This document shows, in pieces, positions 34,901-41,008 of a stretch of 55,828 nucleotides of DNA; within the stretch, counting starts at the first letter, position 1; each line of letters starts with the position of its first letter. The notes under the pieces are model-generated. The model saw nothing but the letters and a program-made list of their open reading frames with translations. It ran no database searches and was not told where the DNA came from. The stretch comes from Anaerolineae bacterium (GTDB lineage: Bacteria > Chloroflexota > Anaerolineae > 4572-78 > J111): contig JAHDWA010000064.1 of NCBI GenBank assembly GCA_023382535.1, forward strand, positions 1 through 55,828. The letters run 5' to 3'. Position numbers and translations under genes: made by a program.

Positions 34901-34978
34901 GACAATCAGGGCCAGCAGCATCAGGATGGTCCGAATTTTACGCCGGTTGAGATTTTTGAGAACGTACCTAAGGGTCAT
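31976..34978 (-). CDS. large FtsX/MacB-type ABC transporter permease
   Basis: A 1000-residue permease. The N-terminal helix (RTILMLLALIVGVGALVAL, about 15-35) is followed by a MacB-type extracytoplasmic domain, then an FtsX domain with three helices (about 330-460), further helices around 485-560, a second extracytoplasmic domain and a second FtsX domain at the C-terminus (about 885-1000). This is the doubled FtsX layout seen in lipoprotein-releasing or export permeases. No ATP-binding subunit is adjacent. Residues about 105-150 hold a low-complexity insert (Gly/Ser/Thr-rich) not expected in the family. A repeat element (34977-35020) abuts the start codon. Confidence 0.82.
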   Translation of the reverse strand: MTLRYVLKNLNRRKIRTILMLLALIVGVGALVALNATVDVYERFYVATISNSAGDYDLVVTKSQIESNLLIDEQAVIPLIQSSHPEVKRVVPRIQGIVDVDAPDRGGEEAAGKQGSGGAGEIVVGSNELASVGGLPTTQDATERSLGRSTQLIHGSAQFVALNRAVDDMGDFEVISGTLNFAPGYAVVLQETADTFGLRPGDTFDISYALPVPRQKGIESAANVSSRHARTTLTVSAIALQRGVTGLGGNDGVLVDLDYTRQWLGIPGQAERIVVAFDEGIYSNNDPQAAAFRARALSEKIQDVLGESYSYNLPRATILSDTFEAFIFFQALVSIYGILSLSVVGLLVRTMVMTNVREQTRDLALFRILGAPRAYLFTLVALEVATLGLVGIGLGTLLGQVMTNFVIVPFIAQEAHVPIADVPPVSAQALLVSVATAGVVLVISAYAPARRAAGTKIMYAINPGVAEGLGLDDLAKLRERRVSFKIFWGGLVALFYPALIFFVFPLAFTFGVLWLQATLIFGSLLLLIVGTSLLFFPVTLPMERLLIGLVKLVNGRVGFFAQRNIVRGQNRNTLISLMIVISATLPTFFATSLAIETANTPTDTRLSNGTPLVIRKSGAALLADGDEGPGPPREATPAEVKDRFTRELLGEIRADGTLGPNVAVTYRFETQVRDDVGLRNVGVRVYGVDGNLTEIAYAEGIEWLAGGPASFEELQADPNAVIVSQGLSEYFERGLGDTLRLKGEGLDHERIVRIVGVLGRFSGFDGFTSKRTQAEDGRTDLFLNHTAFRELTRDPLDGPYDPTYPIIERLMAAPNLRAGIAGLPEEAGKAAIKQVATTLRKEYGLAESVSIRSTPEDIESAEASAQQIRVVILVLTTLSFVLAIFGVFVVTYISVYTRRAEIAMLKAIGDSNRHLFGMFLSEALVMTLSATLTGIVAGILLGYIFRYSNSFSSETPTVPAFDDIVTPYMLILMATAALVSTLFATWGYLRRKAIEIIRMI

Positions 34979-35020
34979 TTTGGATTTTAGATTTTGGACT
35001 GCCCTTTTGGGCGCGGATTT
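34977..35020. repeat. dispersed intergenic repeat, copy B
   Basis: Near-identical to 6550-6592: ATTTTGGATTTT, then GACTGCCCTTTTGGGCG and GGATT. It begins at the start codon of the FtsX-type gene, so it lies in that gene's 5' leader. Confidence 0.6.
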
Positions 35021-35156
35021 ACAACTGAGGGGATTGTACCGAATTTAACGCAAATAACCAAACCTCTCCGACCCGGTAATCCAGGGCTGAATAGCTTTAC
35101 CCCCTTGTAGTTTTATGCTAAACTTAAGCCATTATTTCTACTGGAGAAGATTAAGT

Positions 35157-35756
35157 ATGCCCATTTGTCGAGACTGCAACGGAACCGGCCAACGCGAAAT
35201 CAGGCGAGAAATTATGACTCGCTGCCCCGATTGCGGCGGCAGCAAGTTATTACCCGACGGTTCGGAGTGTAAGCGCTGTAACAAACACGGTGAGGTTGGC
35301 ACGGGGGAGTACAAGGTTCAAAAGAAGCTGTGCCAGACCTGTTTGGGCAGCGGCAAGGTGAGCGAAGGCTCGCTGACAACCTGGTTCCTGGTCTGGGTGG
35401 TCCCCTCGACGTTGCTCATCCTCGGTGGGGGAGGTGTTGGTATCTGGGCCGCCTGGACCTTTGTGCAGAATCCGCTGGTTACGGCGATTGTCGCCGTTTT
35501 ATTTTTTGGAGGGTGGGGCGCGTTGATGTCCTACTTCATTGGCCGCATGCCCCGCCTGGGCGAAATTTCACCCTCCACCTGGTTTCTTATCCGGGCCATT
35601 CCAACAACCGTTGTCGCCCTGGGTGCAGGCGGGGCAGTGGTCTGGACGTCGTGGCTCATGTTGATGAACGCACGGGTTACCTCTATTCTCTCCATCGTTG
35701 TCTTCGCCATCTGGGGCGTGGTGATGTACTACTTTATCAGCCACATGCCGGAGTGA
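35157..35756 (+). CDS. zinc-finger membrane protein with duplicated two-helix unit
   Basis: A protein of about 199 residues. The first 65 residues hold four CxxC knuckles of DnaJ-like type (CRDCNGTG, CPDCGG, CKRC, CQTCLGSG), which probably bind two zinc ions. The rest is four hydrophobic helices arranged as a clear internal duplication of about 60 residues: each unit starts TWFL, has a GGGG/GAGG-rich first helix and ends YFIGRMPR or YFISHMPE. The ATG at 35157 (GGAGA upstream) is preferred to the frame start at 35115. Function unknown; a membrane-attached redox or chaperone-like role is possible. Confidence 0.6.
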   Translation: MPICRDCNGTGQREIRREIMTRCPDCGGSKLLPDGSECKRCNKHGEVGTGEYKVQKKLCQTCLGSGKVSEGSLTTWFLVWVVPSTLLILGGGGVGIWAAWTFVQNPLVTAIVAVLFFGGWGALMSYFIGRMPRLGEISPSTWFLIRAIPTTVVALGAGGAVVWTSWLMLMNARVTSILSIVVFAIWGVVMYYFISHMPE

Positions 35757-35795
35757 TACGTATTGCATGTTCCGTTTGTGATTGTGGGATAAAGA

Positions 35796-35954
35796 ATGAC
35801 TTATGAGCAATGGCTGGCTTCCGTACCTCAAGAATTGACTAATGATCCACTTTTTTCAATTATTCCGGTTGAGCGCGGTTACAAATTGATGGAGGAGCGG
35901 CTGACCTACGATATTGATATCCGAACACTTCTTGATAATCCACCCATGCCGTAA
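35796..35954 (+). CDS. short ORF, possibly a truncated four-helix-bundle protein
   Basis: A 52-codon frame beginning MTYEQWLASVPQELTNDPLF. That N-terminus resembles the start of small four-helix-bundle proteins, which run to about 120 residues, but here the sequence diverges and stops early. It ends 2 bp before the next gene. It may be a remnant or a short regulatory peptide; I cannot assign a function. Confidence 0.35.
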   Translation: MTYEQWLASVPQELTNDPLFSIIPVERGYKLMEERLTYDIDIRTLLDNPPMP

Positions 35955-35956
35955 CT

Positions 35957-37978
35957 ATGTCTTACGGAACACACAATACGCAACACGTTTCGTATTTCTT
36001 GCTTATTTTTCTCATTCTTCTGTCTTGCACCCTCGCTCCTACTCCGGCTTCCCGCCCCCCTGACTCCCTTTATGTTTTCGACGTTAGCGATCTGCATCTC
36101 AACCATTATGAGTACTGCCTGGCCTTAGCCGGTGAACCCAGCCCCTGCGCGGCGGATGGTCCGCCTCCACCCGGCAAATCCTATCAAGATTTATTGCGTG
36201 ATTACGATACGCTTGTTTTTCTGGCGACGCTGCAAGGCGTGGTCAATCGCGATCAGCCCCGGCTCTACCTTATCCACGACCATCAGCGCCTGGAAACGCC
36301 GGGTGTTGACGCTTTCTGGCTGGAGAAATATCGGGAAGTAGGCCAACCTTATGGCTGGCTGCGCAGGACGAAAATTATCAGATTGGACAGCCTGGCCGAG
36401 GTATTGGCTACCTTTGCCGGTGATGTGGCGGGCATTGTGATGTGGGACCCGGCCGTTCCGGCGACACTCAACGTGGCGACAACCATGGCCGGAGTAGAAA
36501 ATCTGGCCGTGCTGCGGGCCGGCAGCGAGATCGAGCCGGAGGTCTTGGACCGGCTTGAAGTCAAACAATCGCTGGTAGGGTTGTTTGTGCCCGGCGCAGC
36601 AACTCTGCCTGACAGCGTCACACCCTCTTCCGGCTCCCCCAAAACGGACGCCTATCTGTGGGCTAAAGAAAAGTACGTGGATTCGGGCCGAGCTAACCCG
36701 CTTTTTTTAGCCTACCTTGAAGATGGCTGGCCAGCCGCACGTTATACTCAAAACCGGATGACCCGCGGCGGGGTCTATGCCCTGGAGCGGGATTACATCG
36801 TCCAGCAGCGCGGTTTTGCCTTTGATCTCTCACCCTGGGCCGATGAAGCGCCTAATGACGACCCCAACCAACCCCTCGGCGTTGATGCCGCAACCCTCAA
36901 AACAATTGTCGAGGCGGCAGAGGCGCAGGCCGGTGGGCAGTTGATTAAAGTGTGGGGCTTTATTCCCTGGTATGAAAAGTATGCTACAGAGCCGGGGGTT
37001 GGCTCAACGCAGCACACCCCCATCGAGGGCGAGTGGGAGAGCACCTGGCTTTTTTCTCAACACGGAGCCTATTTGCAGGGCGGCGGCGGCGATGTATTTG
37101 GCCTGGCTATGGCCAATGTGTCGGTGCATAAATTTGGGCCGCGCCCCGCCTTGCGCACGCCCCCGGACTCTCCCCCGGTTTCAGCCCTGGTGGAAAAAGG
37201 TTACCTGACCACGCAGGGTCGTGTGGCTCCAGGCCAGACCTTTGTGTTGTTCTACGCGGGTGATTACGATCTGGCCCATCCGACCCAAATACTCCTGGCC
37301 AACTATGCCACCTCACCCTGGCTGGATTCGCGGCGAGGCCAGATCCCGCTTGCCTGGGGTCTCAATCCGGCCCTGGTCGAGGATATTCCTGGCATCATCA
37401 CTTACCTGTATGCAACCCAAAGCCGGCAGGATTACTTTGTGGCCGCCAACAGCGGTGCGGGCTATCTCAACCCCGATGCGCTGTCAGATTTTGGTCTGCT
37501 GCGCTGGCTGGGGCGCAGCCGGGAATTTTACCGGAAGTACGGTTACGATGCGCAGGGTTTTTTGCTCAACGGCAACGGCGCGGCCATGTCGCAGCTCCGG
37601 CTGGATGCCTTTACTTTTTTGACCCCGGCCGGCATCCTCACGCCTGATTACGAGATTGATGAACCCTGGCCCCGTTTGCAGCTTGGTACGCCGCTCTCGG
37701 CTGTTGCTACCGAAACCCTGGCCGGCACGCCCGATGTGGCGGCTCAAGCTGTTCACTCAGCCTATCAGCGGGTCGTCCGGGAGCAGCAGCGCCCGCCTTT
37801 TCTGGCTTTTCGCTCCTCCTTCCAGTCAGCCACATTTTTGTGGGCTGTGCGGGACCGGATGGAGGCCCAGGATGAGGCGGGGCAGATTATGGCAAGTCAT
37901 GGTGAGGTGTTGCATCCGAATTATAGGGTGGTAGATCCCTACACGTTTTTCTTCTTGCTGGAGAGATGGTTGGAGTGA
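35957..37978 (+). CDS. GxGYxYP-family lipoprotein, putative glycoside hydrolase
   Basis: A 673-residue protein with a lipoprotein-type signal: hydrophobic YFLLIFLILLSC, with Cys24 as the likely lipidated residue, then a Thr/Pro/Ser-rich linker. The mature part resembles the GxGYxYP putative glycoside hydrolase family, with the diagnostic loop ANSGAGYLNP near residue 505. FLATLQGVVNRDQPRLYL near residue 90 also fits the family's conserved N-terminal strand. It would act on the outer face of the cytoplasmic membrane, depending on Lgt (39890-40819) for lipidation. No good ribosome site precedes the ATG; translation may be coupled to the short ORF upstream. Confidence 0.7.
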   Translation: MSYGTHNTQHVSYFLLIFLILLSCTLAPTPASRPPDSLYVFDVSDLHLNHYEYCLALAGEPSPCAADGPPPPGKSYQDLLRDYDTLVFLATLQGVVNRDQPRLYLIHDHQRLETPGVDAFWLEKYREVGQPYGWLRRTKIIRLDSLAEVLATFAGDVAGIVMWDPAVPATLNVATTMAGVENLAVLRAGSEIEPEVLDRLEVKQSLVGLFVPGAATLPDSVTPSSGSPKTDAYLWAKEKYVDSGRANPLFLAYLEDGWPAARYTQNRMTRGGVYALERDYIVQQRGFAFDLSPWADEAPNDDPNQPLGVDAATLKTIVEAAEAQAGGQLIKVWGFIPWYEKYATEPGVGSTQHTPIEGEWESTWLFSQHGAYLQGGGGDVFGLAMANVSVHKFGPRPALRTPPDSPPVSALVEKGYLTTQGRVAPGQTFVLFYAGDYDLAHPTQILLANYATSPWLDSRRGQIPLAWGLNPALVEDIPGIITYLYATQSRQDYFVAANSGAGYLNPDALSDFGLLRWLGRSREFYRKYGYDAQGFLLNGNGAAMSQLRLDAFTFLTPAGILTPDYEIDEPWPRLQLGTPLSAVATETLAGTPDVAAQAVHSAYQRVVREQQRPPFLAFRSSFQSATFLWAVRDRMEAQDEAGQIMASHGEVLHPNYRVVDPYTFFFLLERWLE

Positions 37979-37980
37979 GA

Positions 37981-38028
37981 TTGACCACGCTCAAATTGCG
38001 ACCTATAATATAGCTAATTAGTTAGCTA
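37981..38028 (+). promoter_or_regulatory. promoter and palindromic operator of the Phd/VapC pair
   Basis: TTGACC (37981-37986) and TATAAT (38004-38009) are 17 nt apart. The palindrome TAGCTAATTAGTTAGCTA (38011-38028) directly overlaps the transcription start and is a good autoregulatory site for the antitoxin. Confidence 0.7.
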
Positions 38029-38041
38029 AATGGAGAGTGAT

Positions 38042-38371
38042 ATGGCTAATATTTGGCGTGTGTCGGCGACAGAAGTCAAAAATTCTTGGGGACGAGTGGT
38101 ACAGCGGGTGCTGCAACGCCGCGAACCCGCTTTGGTAGAAAGCAAGGGTGTGGCGACAGTAGTGATTCTGCCTGCCGACGAGTATGAGCGGCTGGTCGCT
38201 GCCCAAGAGGCTGAAAAACGGAGGCAACGACAATTAGCCTTGCTGGATCAAGCGGAGCAGTTTGCTAAAGAAGTGGCTCATCGCTATACGGGCCAGTCTT
38301 TGCCTGATTCAATTGAAATCATCCGTGAAATGAGAGAAGAGCGCGATGGCGAACTCATGGGTTTGCGTTGA
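38042..38371 (+). CDS. Phd/YefM-family antitoxin
   Basis: A 109-residue antitoxin. The N-terminal DNA-binding/dimerisation domain begins IWRVSATEVKNSWGRVV, and VESKGVATVVILPADEYERL is the typical second half. The charged C-terminal helix would wrap the toxin. I used the ATG at 38042 (GGAG upstream), which excludes four codons of the longer frame. It overlaps the PIN toxin gene by 26 bp, the usual coupling in such pairs. It probably represses its own promoter through the 18-bp palindrome upstream. Confidence 0.87.
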   Translation: MANIWRVSATEVKNSWGRVVQRVLQRREPALVESKGVATVVILPADEYERLVAAQEAEKRRQRQLALLDQAEQFAKEVAHRYTGQSLPDSIEIIREMREERDGELMGLR

Positions 38372-38777
38372 TGCCAATCTTGTTGTTAAGTTGGTGGTGG
38401 AGGAAGCTTACAGTTCTGAGACCCGCACTTTATGGCGAGGCTGGCAAAATGAGGGACGCGAGGTTGTTGCGCCATCCTTATTAAGATTTGAAGTGACTTC
38501 TGTACTGCGCAAGCATGTTGTTCGTGGGCTACGGACTGCGGCTGAAAGCCGGCAGGCGCTTGAATTGGCCCTGGCTTTTGAAATCCAGTATATCGAGCCG
38601 GCCAATTTTCATTTGCAGGCTTTTGAGTTAGCTGATCGTCTGGGGCGTCCGGCTGCTTATGACGCTCACTACTTGGCGGTAGCTGAGTATCTGGCATGTG
38701 ATCTTTGGACCGCGGATGAACGATTAGTTAATGCTGTCCGGTCTATGCTGCCGTGGGTCAAGTGGGTGGGGGGATGA
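38346..38777 (+). CDS. vapC: VapC-type PIN-domain toxin
   Basis: A 143-residue PIN ribonuclease. The acidic metal-binding residues are all seen: Asp in CVDANLVVKLV, Glu in RFEVTSVL, Asp in AYDAHYLAVAE and Asp in LWTADERLV. VapC toxins cleave tRNA or rRNA and stop translation. It overlaps the end of its Phd-type antitoxin gene, the common antitoxin-first order. Together they form a complete type II toxin-antitoxin locus. Confidence 0.9.
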   Translation: MANSWVCVDANLVVKLVVEEAYSSETRTLWRGWQNEGREVVAPSLLRFEVTSVLRKHVVRGLRTAAESRQALELALAFEIQYIEPANFHLQAFELADRLGRPAAYDAHYLAVAEYLACDLWTADERLVNAVRSMLPWVKWVGG

Positions 38778-38840
38778 CCTAAAATCGTGTTCTTATACTG
38801 TGTTTTGCTCAATATTGTCGCTGCCAATCTCAATAAATAG

Positions 38841-39554
38841 CTATACTGTGATCGCTACATCGTCTCTTCGTGTAAAATCCTGGATGATTTGATCGAGTTG
38901 AATGAGCGTGTTGAGGTCTTCCCGTTCATCCTGAGTGGTATAAATGAGCAGGCCGCCATCACTGAAGAGCATCGTACTCAGCCCCTCATTGGTGATGGAT
39001 AACTCAATCACGACTGAGGTCAGCTTCCCGGTTGTTCGGGAACGCTCCCACTCCTCGGCTTCGGCCACACCCCCGCCAAAGATGCCGGCTATACGGACAT
39101 CCTGAATCTTGAGATTGCCGAACCAGCCGCCTTTCACTTTCCGCTCGATTTCCCGGCCTAGTTGGTTTAGGTCAATCTCGCGCTTGTAAGCGTGAAACTG
39201 GGGAATTGACCGGGCGAGCTGCTTCAGAAATTGATCGCTAAAGCGAGTGCCTTTGAAGTAGATATGGGGACTTGTTGGATCACGATAGGCCATCATTTCC
39301 TCGATGGTAATCAACCTGTCGTGAACCAGACCCTGGTGCCTGAAGAGTTGCAGCCTCAGAACTTCGTGTTGGACCTTGTATTTTAAGAACTGGGGATGTT
39401 CGCTTTCGCCCAGGAGTCGGAGCCGGCTGTGGACCTGGTCATCCTGCGGCTCATCCGGAAAACGAATGCCTAGCTGGTGAGTGGTATGAATTTCCTCGCC
39501 AACCGTTAGCTCAGGAAAGCCTTCAACGCGATAACGCTTATAGCTGCGGGCCAT
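38841..39554 (-). CDS. conserved-looking protein of unknown function
   Basis: A 237-residue soluble protein I do not recognise. It has no signal peptide or membrane segment. The first third is rich in charged residues (YKRYRVEGFPEL..., HQLGIRFPDEPQDDQ). The middle has RFSDQFLKQLARSIPQFHAYKREIDLNQLG-like amphipathic helices. A glycine-rich turn GIFGGGVAEAEEWERS follows, and the end is strand-rich. It starts 10 bp after the SelW-like gene in the same orientation, so the two may be co-transcribed. Confidence 0.6.
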   Translation of the reverse strand: MARSYKRYRVEGFPELTVGEEIHTTHQLGIRFPDEPQDDQVHSRLRLLGESEHPQFLKYKVQHEVLRLQLFRHQGLVHDRLITIEEMMAYRDPTSPHIYFKGTRFSDQFLKQLARSIPQFHAYKREIDLNQLGREIERKVKGGWFGNLKIQDVRIAGIFGGGVAEAEEWERSRTTGKLTSVVIELSITNEGLSTMLFSDGGLLIYTTQDEREDLNTLIQLDQIIQDFTRRDDVAITV

Positions 39555-39563
39555 ACTTCAATT

Positions 39564-39806
39564 TTAAGCCTTTGCCTTCACCAGCCGGTACACCTCGCCC
39601 GGCTCAGCGTGGCGACCCAGCCCCTTTTTGGAGAAAATCAAGTCGCCGTTGACGGTAATCTCAAATTTACCGCCGCTGCCGGGAATCAGGGTCAGCGACT
39701 CAATTTGCGCCTCAAGCTCCGGGTCATCCAGCAGTTCATTCAGCAGGCTCACGGCCCGTGGGGTGTAACTTCAAACCCGGCAGTATTCAATGGTGATGGT
39801 TAGCAT
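39564..39806 (-). CDS. SelW/Rdx-family selenoprotein with in-frame UGA
   Basis: An 80-residue protein of the Rdx (SelW/SelT/SelH) thioredoxin-like family. Read from the ATG at 39806 (AGGA upstream), the N-terminus is MLTITIEYCRVUSYTP, where U is the TGA at 39771-39773. This reproduces the family redox motif YCxxU-x-Y of SelW at the exact position after the first strand. The remainder, IPGSGGKFEITVNGDLIFS and KKGLGRHAEPGE, matches the family's second half. A conventional call starting at the GTG at 39752 gives only 62 residues without any redox site. Downstream of the UGA a small stem CGGGC/GCCTG with loop CGTGA (39744-39758), 17 nt after the UGA, is a candidate bacterial SECIS. The gene precedes the hypothetical gene at 38841. 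Confidence 0.8.
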
Positions 39807-39837
39807 GGATTTATCCTTTTTGCGTAACTGGTCGGCC

Positions 39838-39882
39838 AGGTGACTGGCACTTCAATCGGATAAAGAAAAGTGCCAGTCACCT
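39838..39882. repeat. GGTGACnGGCACT inverted repeat, copy 2 (hairpin after lgt)
   Basis: AGGTGACTGGCACTT (39838-39852) and AAGTGCCAGTCACCT (39868-39882) are perfect 15-bp arms around a 15-nt loop. The arms match those of the copy at 11172-11253 apart from one base pair. It lies 7 bp after the lgt stop and may serve as an mRNA end. Confidence 0.7.
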
Positions 39883-39889
39883 GAGTAGT

Positions 39890-40819
39890 TTATGAGCGGG
39901 CTGGGCGGCGGCGCTTGGGTTGAGGGGTGGGGTGGGTGTAAGGATTGGTGGCTAACTCCGGCCGGCGGCGGCGATAAATCATCAAGCCAACGCCAACCAG
40001 GATTAGAACAGCGCCGACAATCTGCGCCGTCGGAACAGCGGCAATCGTCCATGCGTCGGGGCGTAAGAATTCAACGAGAATCCGACCAATGGAATACCAG
40101 ATAAGATACAGCGACGTAAGATCGCCATCCAGCAATTTGCTGGCGTATTTGCGGGCTACCCACATCAGGATGCCGAAACCAAGCAGATTCCAAAGGGACT
40201 CGTAAAGGAAAACAGGATGAAAGGTGGTTGTCGCCAGGGGATAGGCGGTCAAATCATTGTAGGGGGGAATACGCTGGTTGGCGTTGGTAATGGTAATACC
40301 CCAGGGTAAATCGGTCGGCGGGCCATAAAGCTCCTGGTTAAAGAAATTGCCCCAGCGACCAATTGCCTGGGCCAGGAGCATGCCGGGGGCGATATTATCC
40401 AGCCAGCGCCAAAAATTTAATCTGTGGCGGCGGGTATAGATAAAAACAGCCAGCATCCCGCCCAACAGCGCGCCGTAAATACCGATCCCGCCTTCCCAAA
40501 TCATTAAGGCACTGGGAAAAGGGATAGCCGCACCAAAGAGGGTAACGGTGGTAAAAGGCTGCTCGATAAAGTAATAACTAAAGCCCCGGCTGCCTCCCGC
40601 CGGGGAGGAAAGCACGTGATACAGGCGAGCGCCAATAATGCCCAAAATCAAACACCAAATCAAGAGATTCCAGGCGTGTTCGGGGTTTTCTTTTTTACGT
40701 TGGGCCTCTAATGAGGTAATATAGGCTGCACTCAGAGCGCCAGCCACAATCAATAGGCCGTACCAGCGAATAATGAAGGGGCCTGCTTGAAATAAAATGG
40801 GGTCAGCCGGGGATTGCAT
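39890..40819 (-). CDS. lgt: prolipoprotein diacylglyceryl transferase
   Basis: A 309-residue membrane enzyme that transfers diacylglycerol from phosphatidylglycerol to the Cys of prolipoproteins. The family signature GRWGNFFNQELYG near residue 160 contains the essential Asn/Glu. IGARLYHVLSSP supplies the conserved Arg and His-containing loop. Seven hydrophobic helices are visible. The C-terminus has a basic, Pro-rich tail typical of Chloroflexi and Actinobacteria. AAGAGGAG precedes the ATG and a good promoter lies at 40853-40880. It would lipidate proteins such as the GxGYxYP lipoprotein. Confidence 0.93.
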   Translation of the reverse strand: MQSPADPILFQAGPFIIRWYGLLIVAGALSAAYITSLEAQRKKENPEHAWNLLIWCLILGIIGARLYHVLSSPAGGSRGFSYYFIEQPFTTVTLFGAAIPFPSALMIWEGGIGIYGALLGGMLAVFIYTRRHRLNFWRWLDNIAPGMLLAQAIGRWGNFFNQELYGPPTDLPWGITITNANQRIPPYNDLTAYPLATTTFHPVFLYESLWNLLGFGILMWVARKYASKLLDGDLTSLYLIWYSIGRILVEFLRPDAWTIAAVPTAQIVGAVLILVGVGLMIYRRRRPELATNPYTHPTPQPKRRRPARS

Positions 40820-40852
40820 ATCTTCTCCTCTTAAAACATAGAAAGTGCGGCT

Positions 40853-40880
40853 ATTATAGCACAGTGTGAAGTATAATCAA
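40853..40880 (-). promoter_or_regulatory. lgt promoter
   Basis: On the minus strand TTGATT and TATAAT are 16 nt apart. The predicted start leaves a leader of about 27 nt including the AAGAGGAG ribosome site. Confidence 0.6.
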
Positions 40881-40963
40881 TAAATTTGGCATAGGCCAGC
40901 AGACTAAAGAAGCACCGGTTTTCGAGTTGATTGAAAAATTCGCTGCTGTCCTGGCCCAAAATG

Positions 40964-40972
40964 TGGTATAAT
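40964..40972 (+). promoter_or_regulatory. extended -10 promoter of the SpoIIE/RsbW gene
   Basis: TGGTATAAT is a perfect extended -10 element; no good -35 is visible. The predicted start leaves about 30 nt before the ATG at 41009. Confidence 0.5.
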
Positions 40973-41008
40973 AGCATGAGTTTAATTCCGGTGAAAAAGA
41001 TAAGTTAG

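Noticed and set aside
38042..38777. Restriction or defence island together with higBA
   Set aside because: Two toxin-antitoxin pairs are present but they are 18 kb apart with housekeeping genes between, and no nuclease or methylase was found.
39564..39752. 62-residue protein starting at a GTG
   Set aside because: This shorter call lacks the redox motif; family alignment shows the protein begins 18 codons upstream with a UGA inside.
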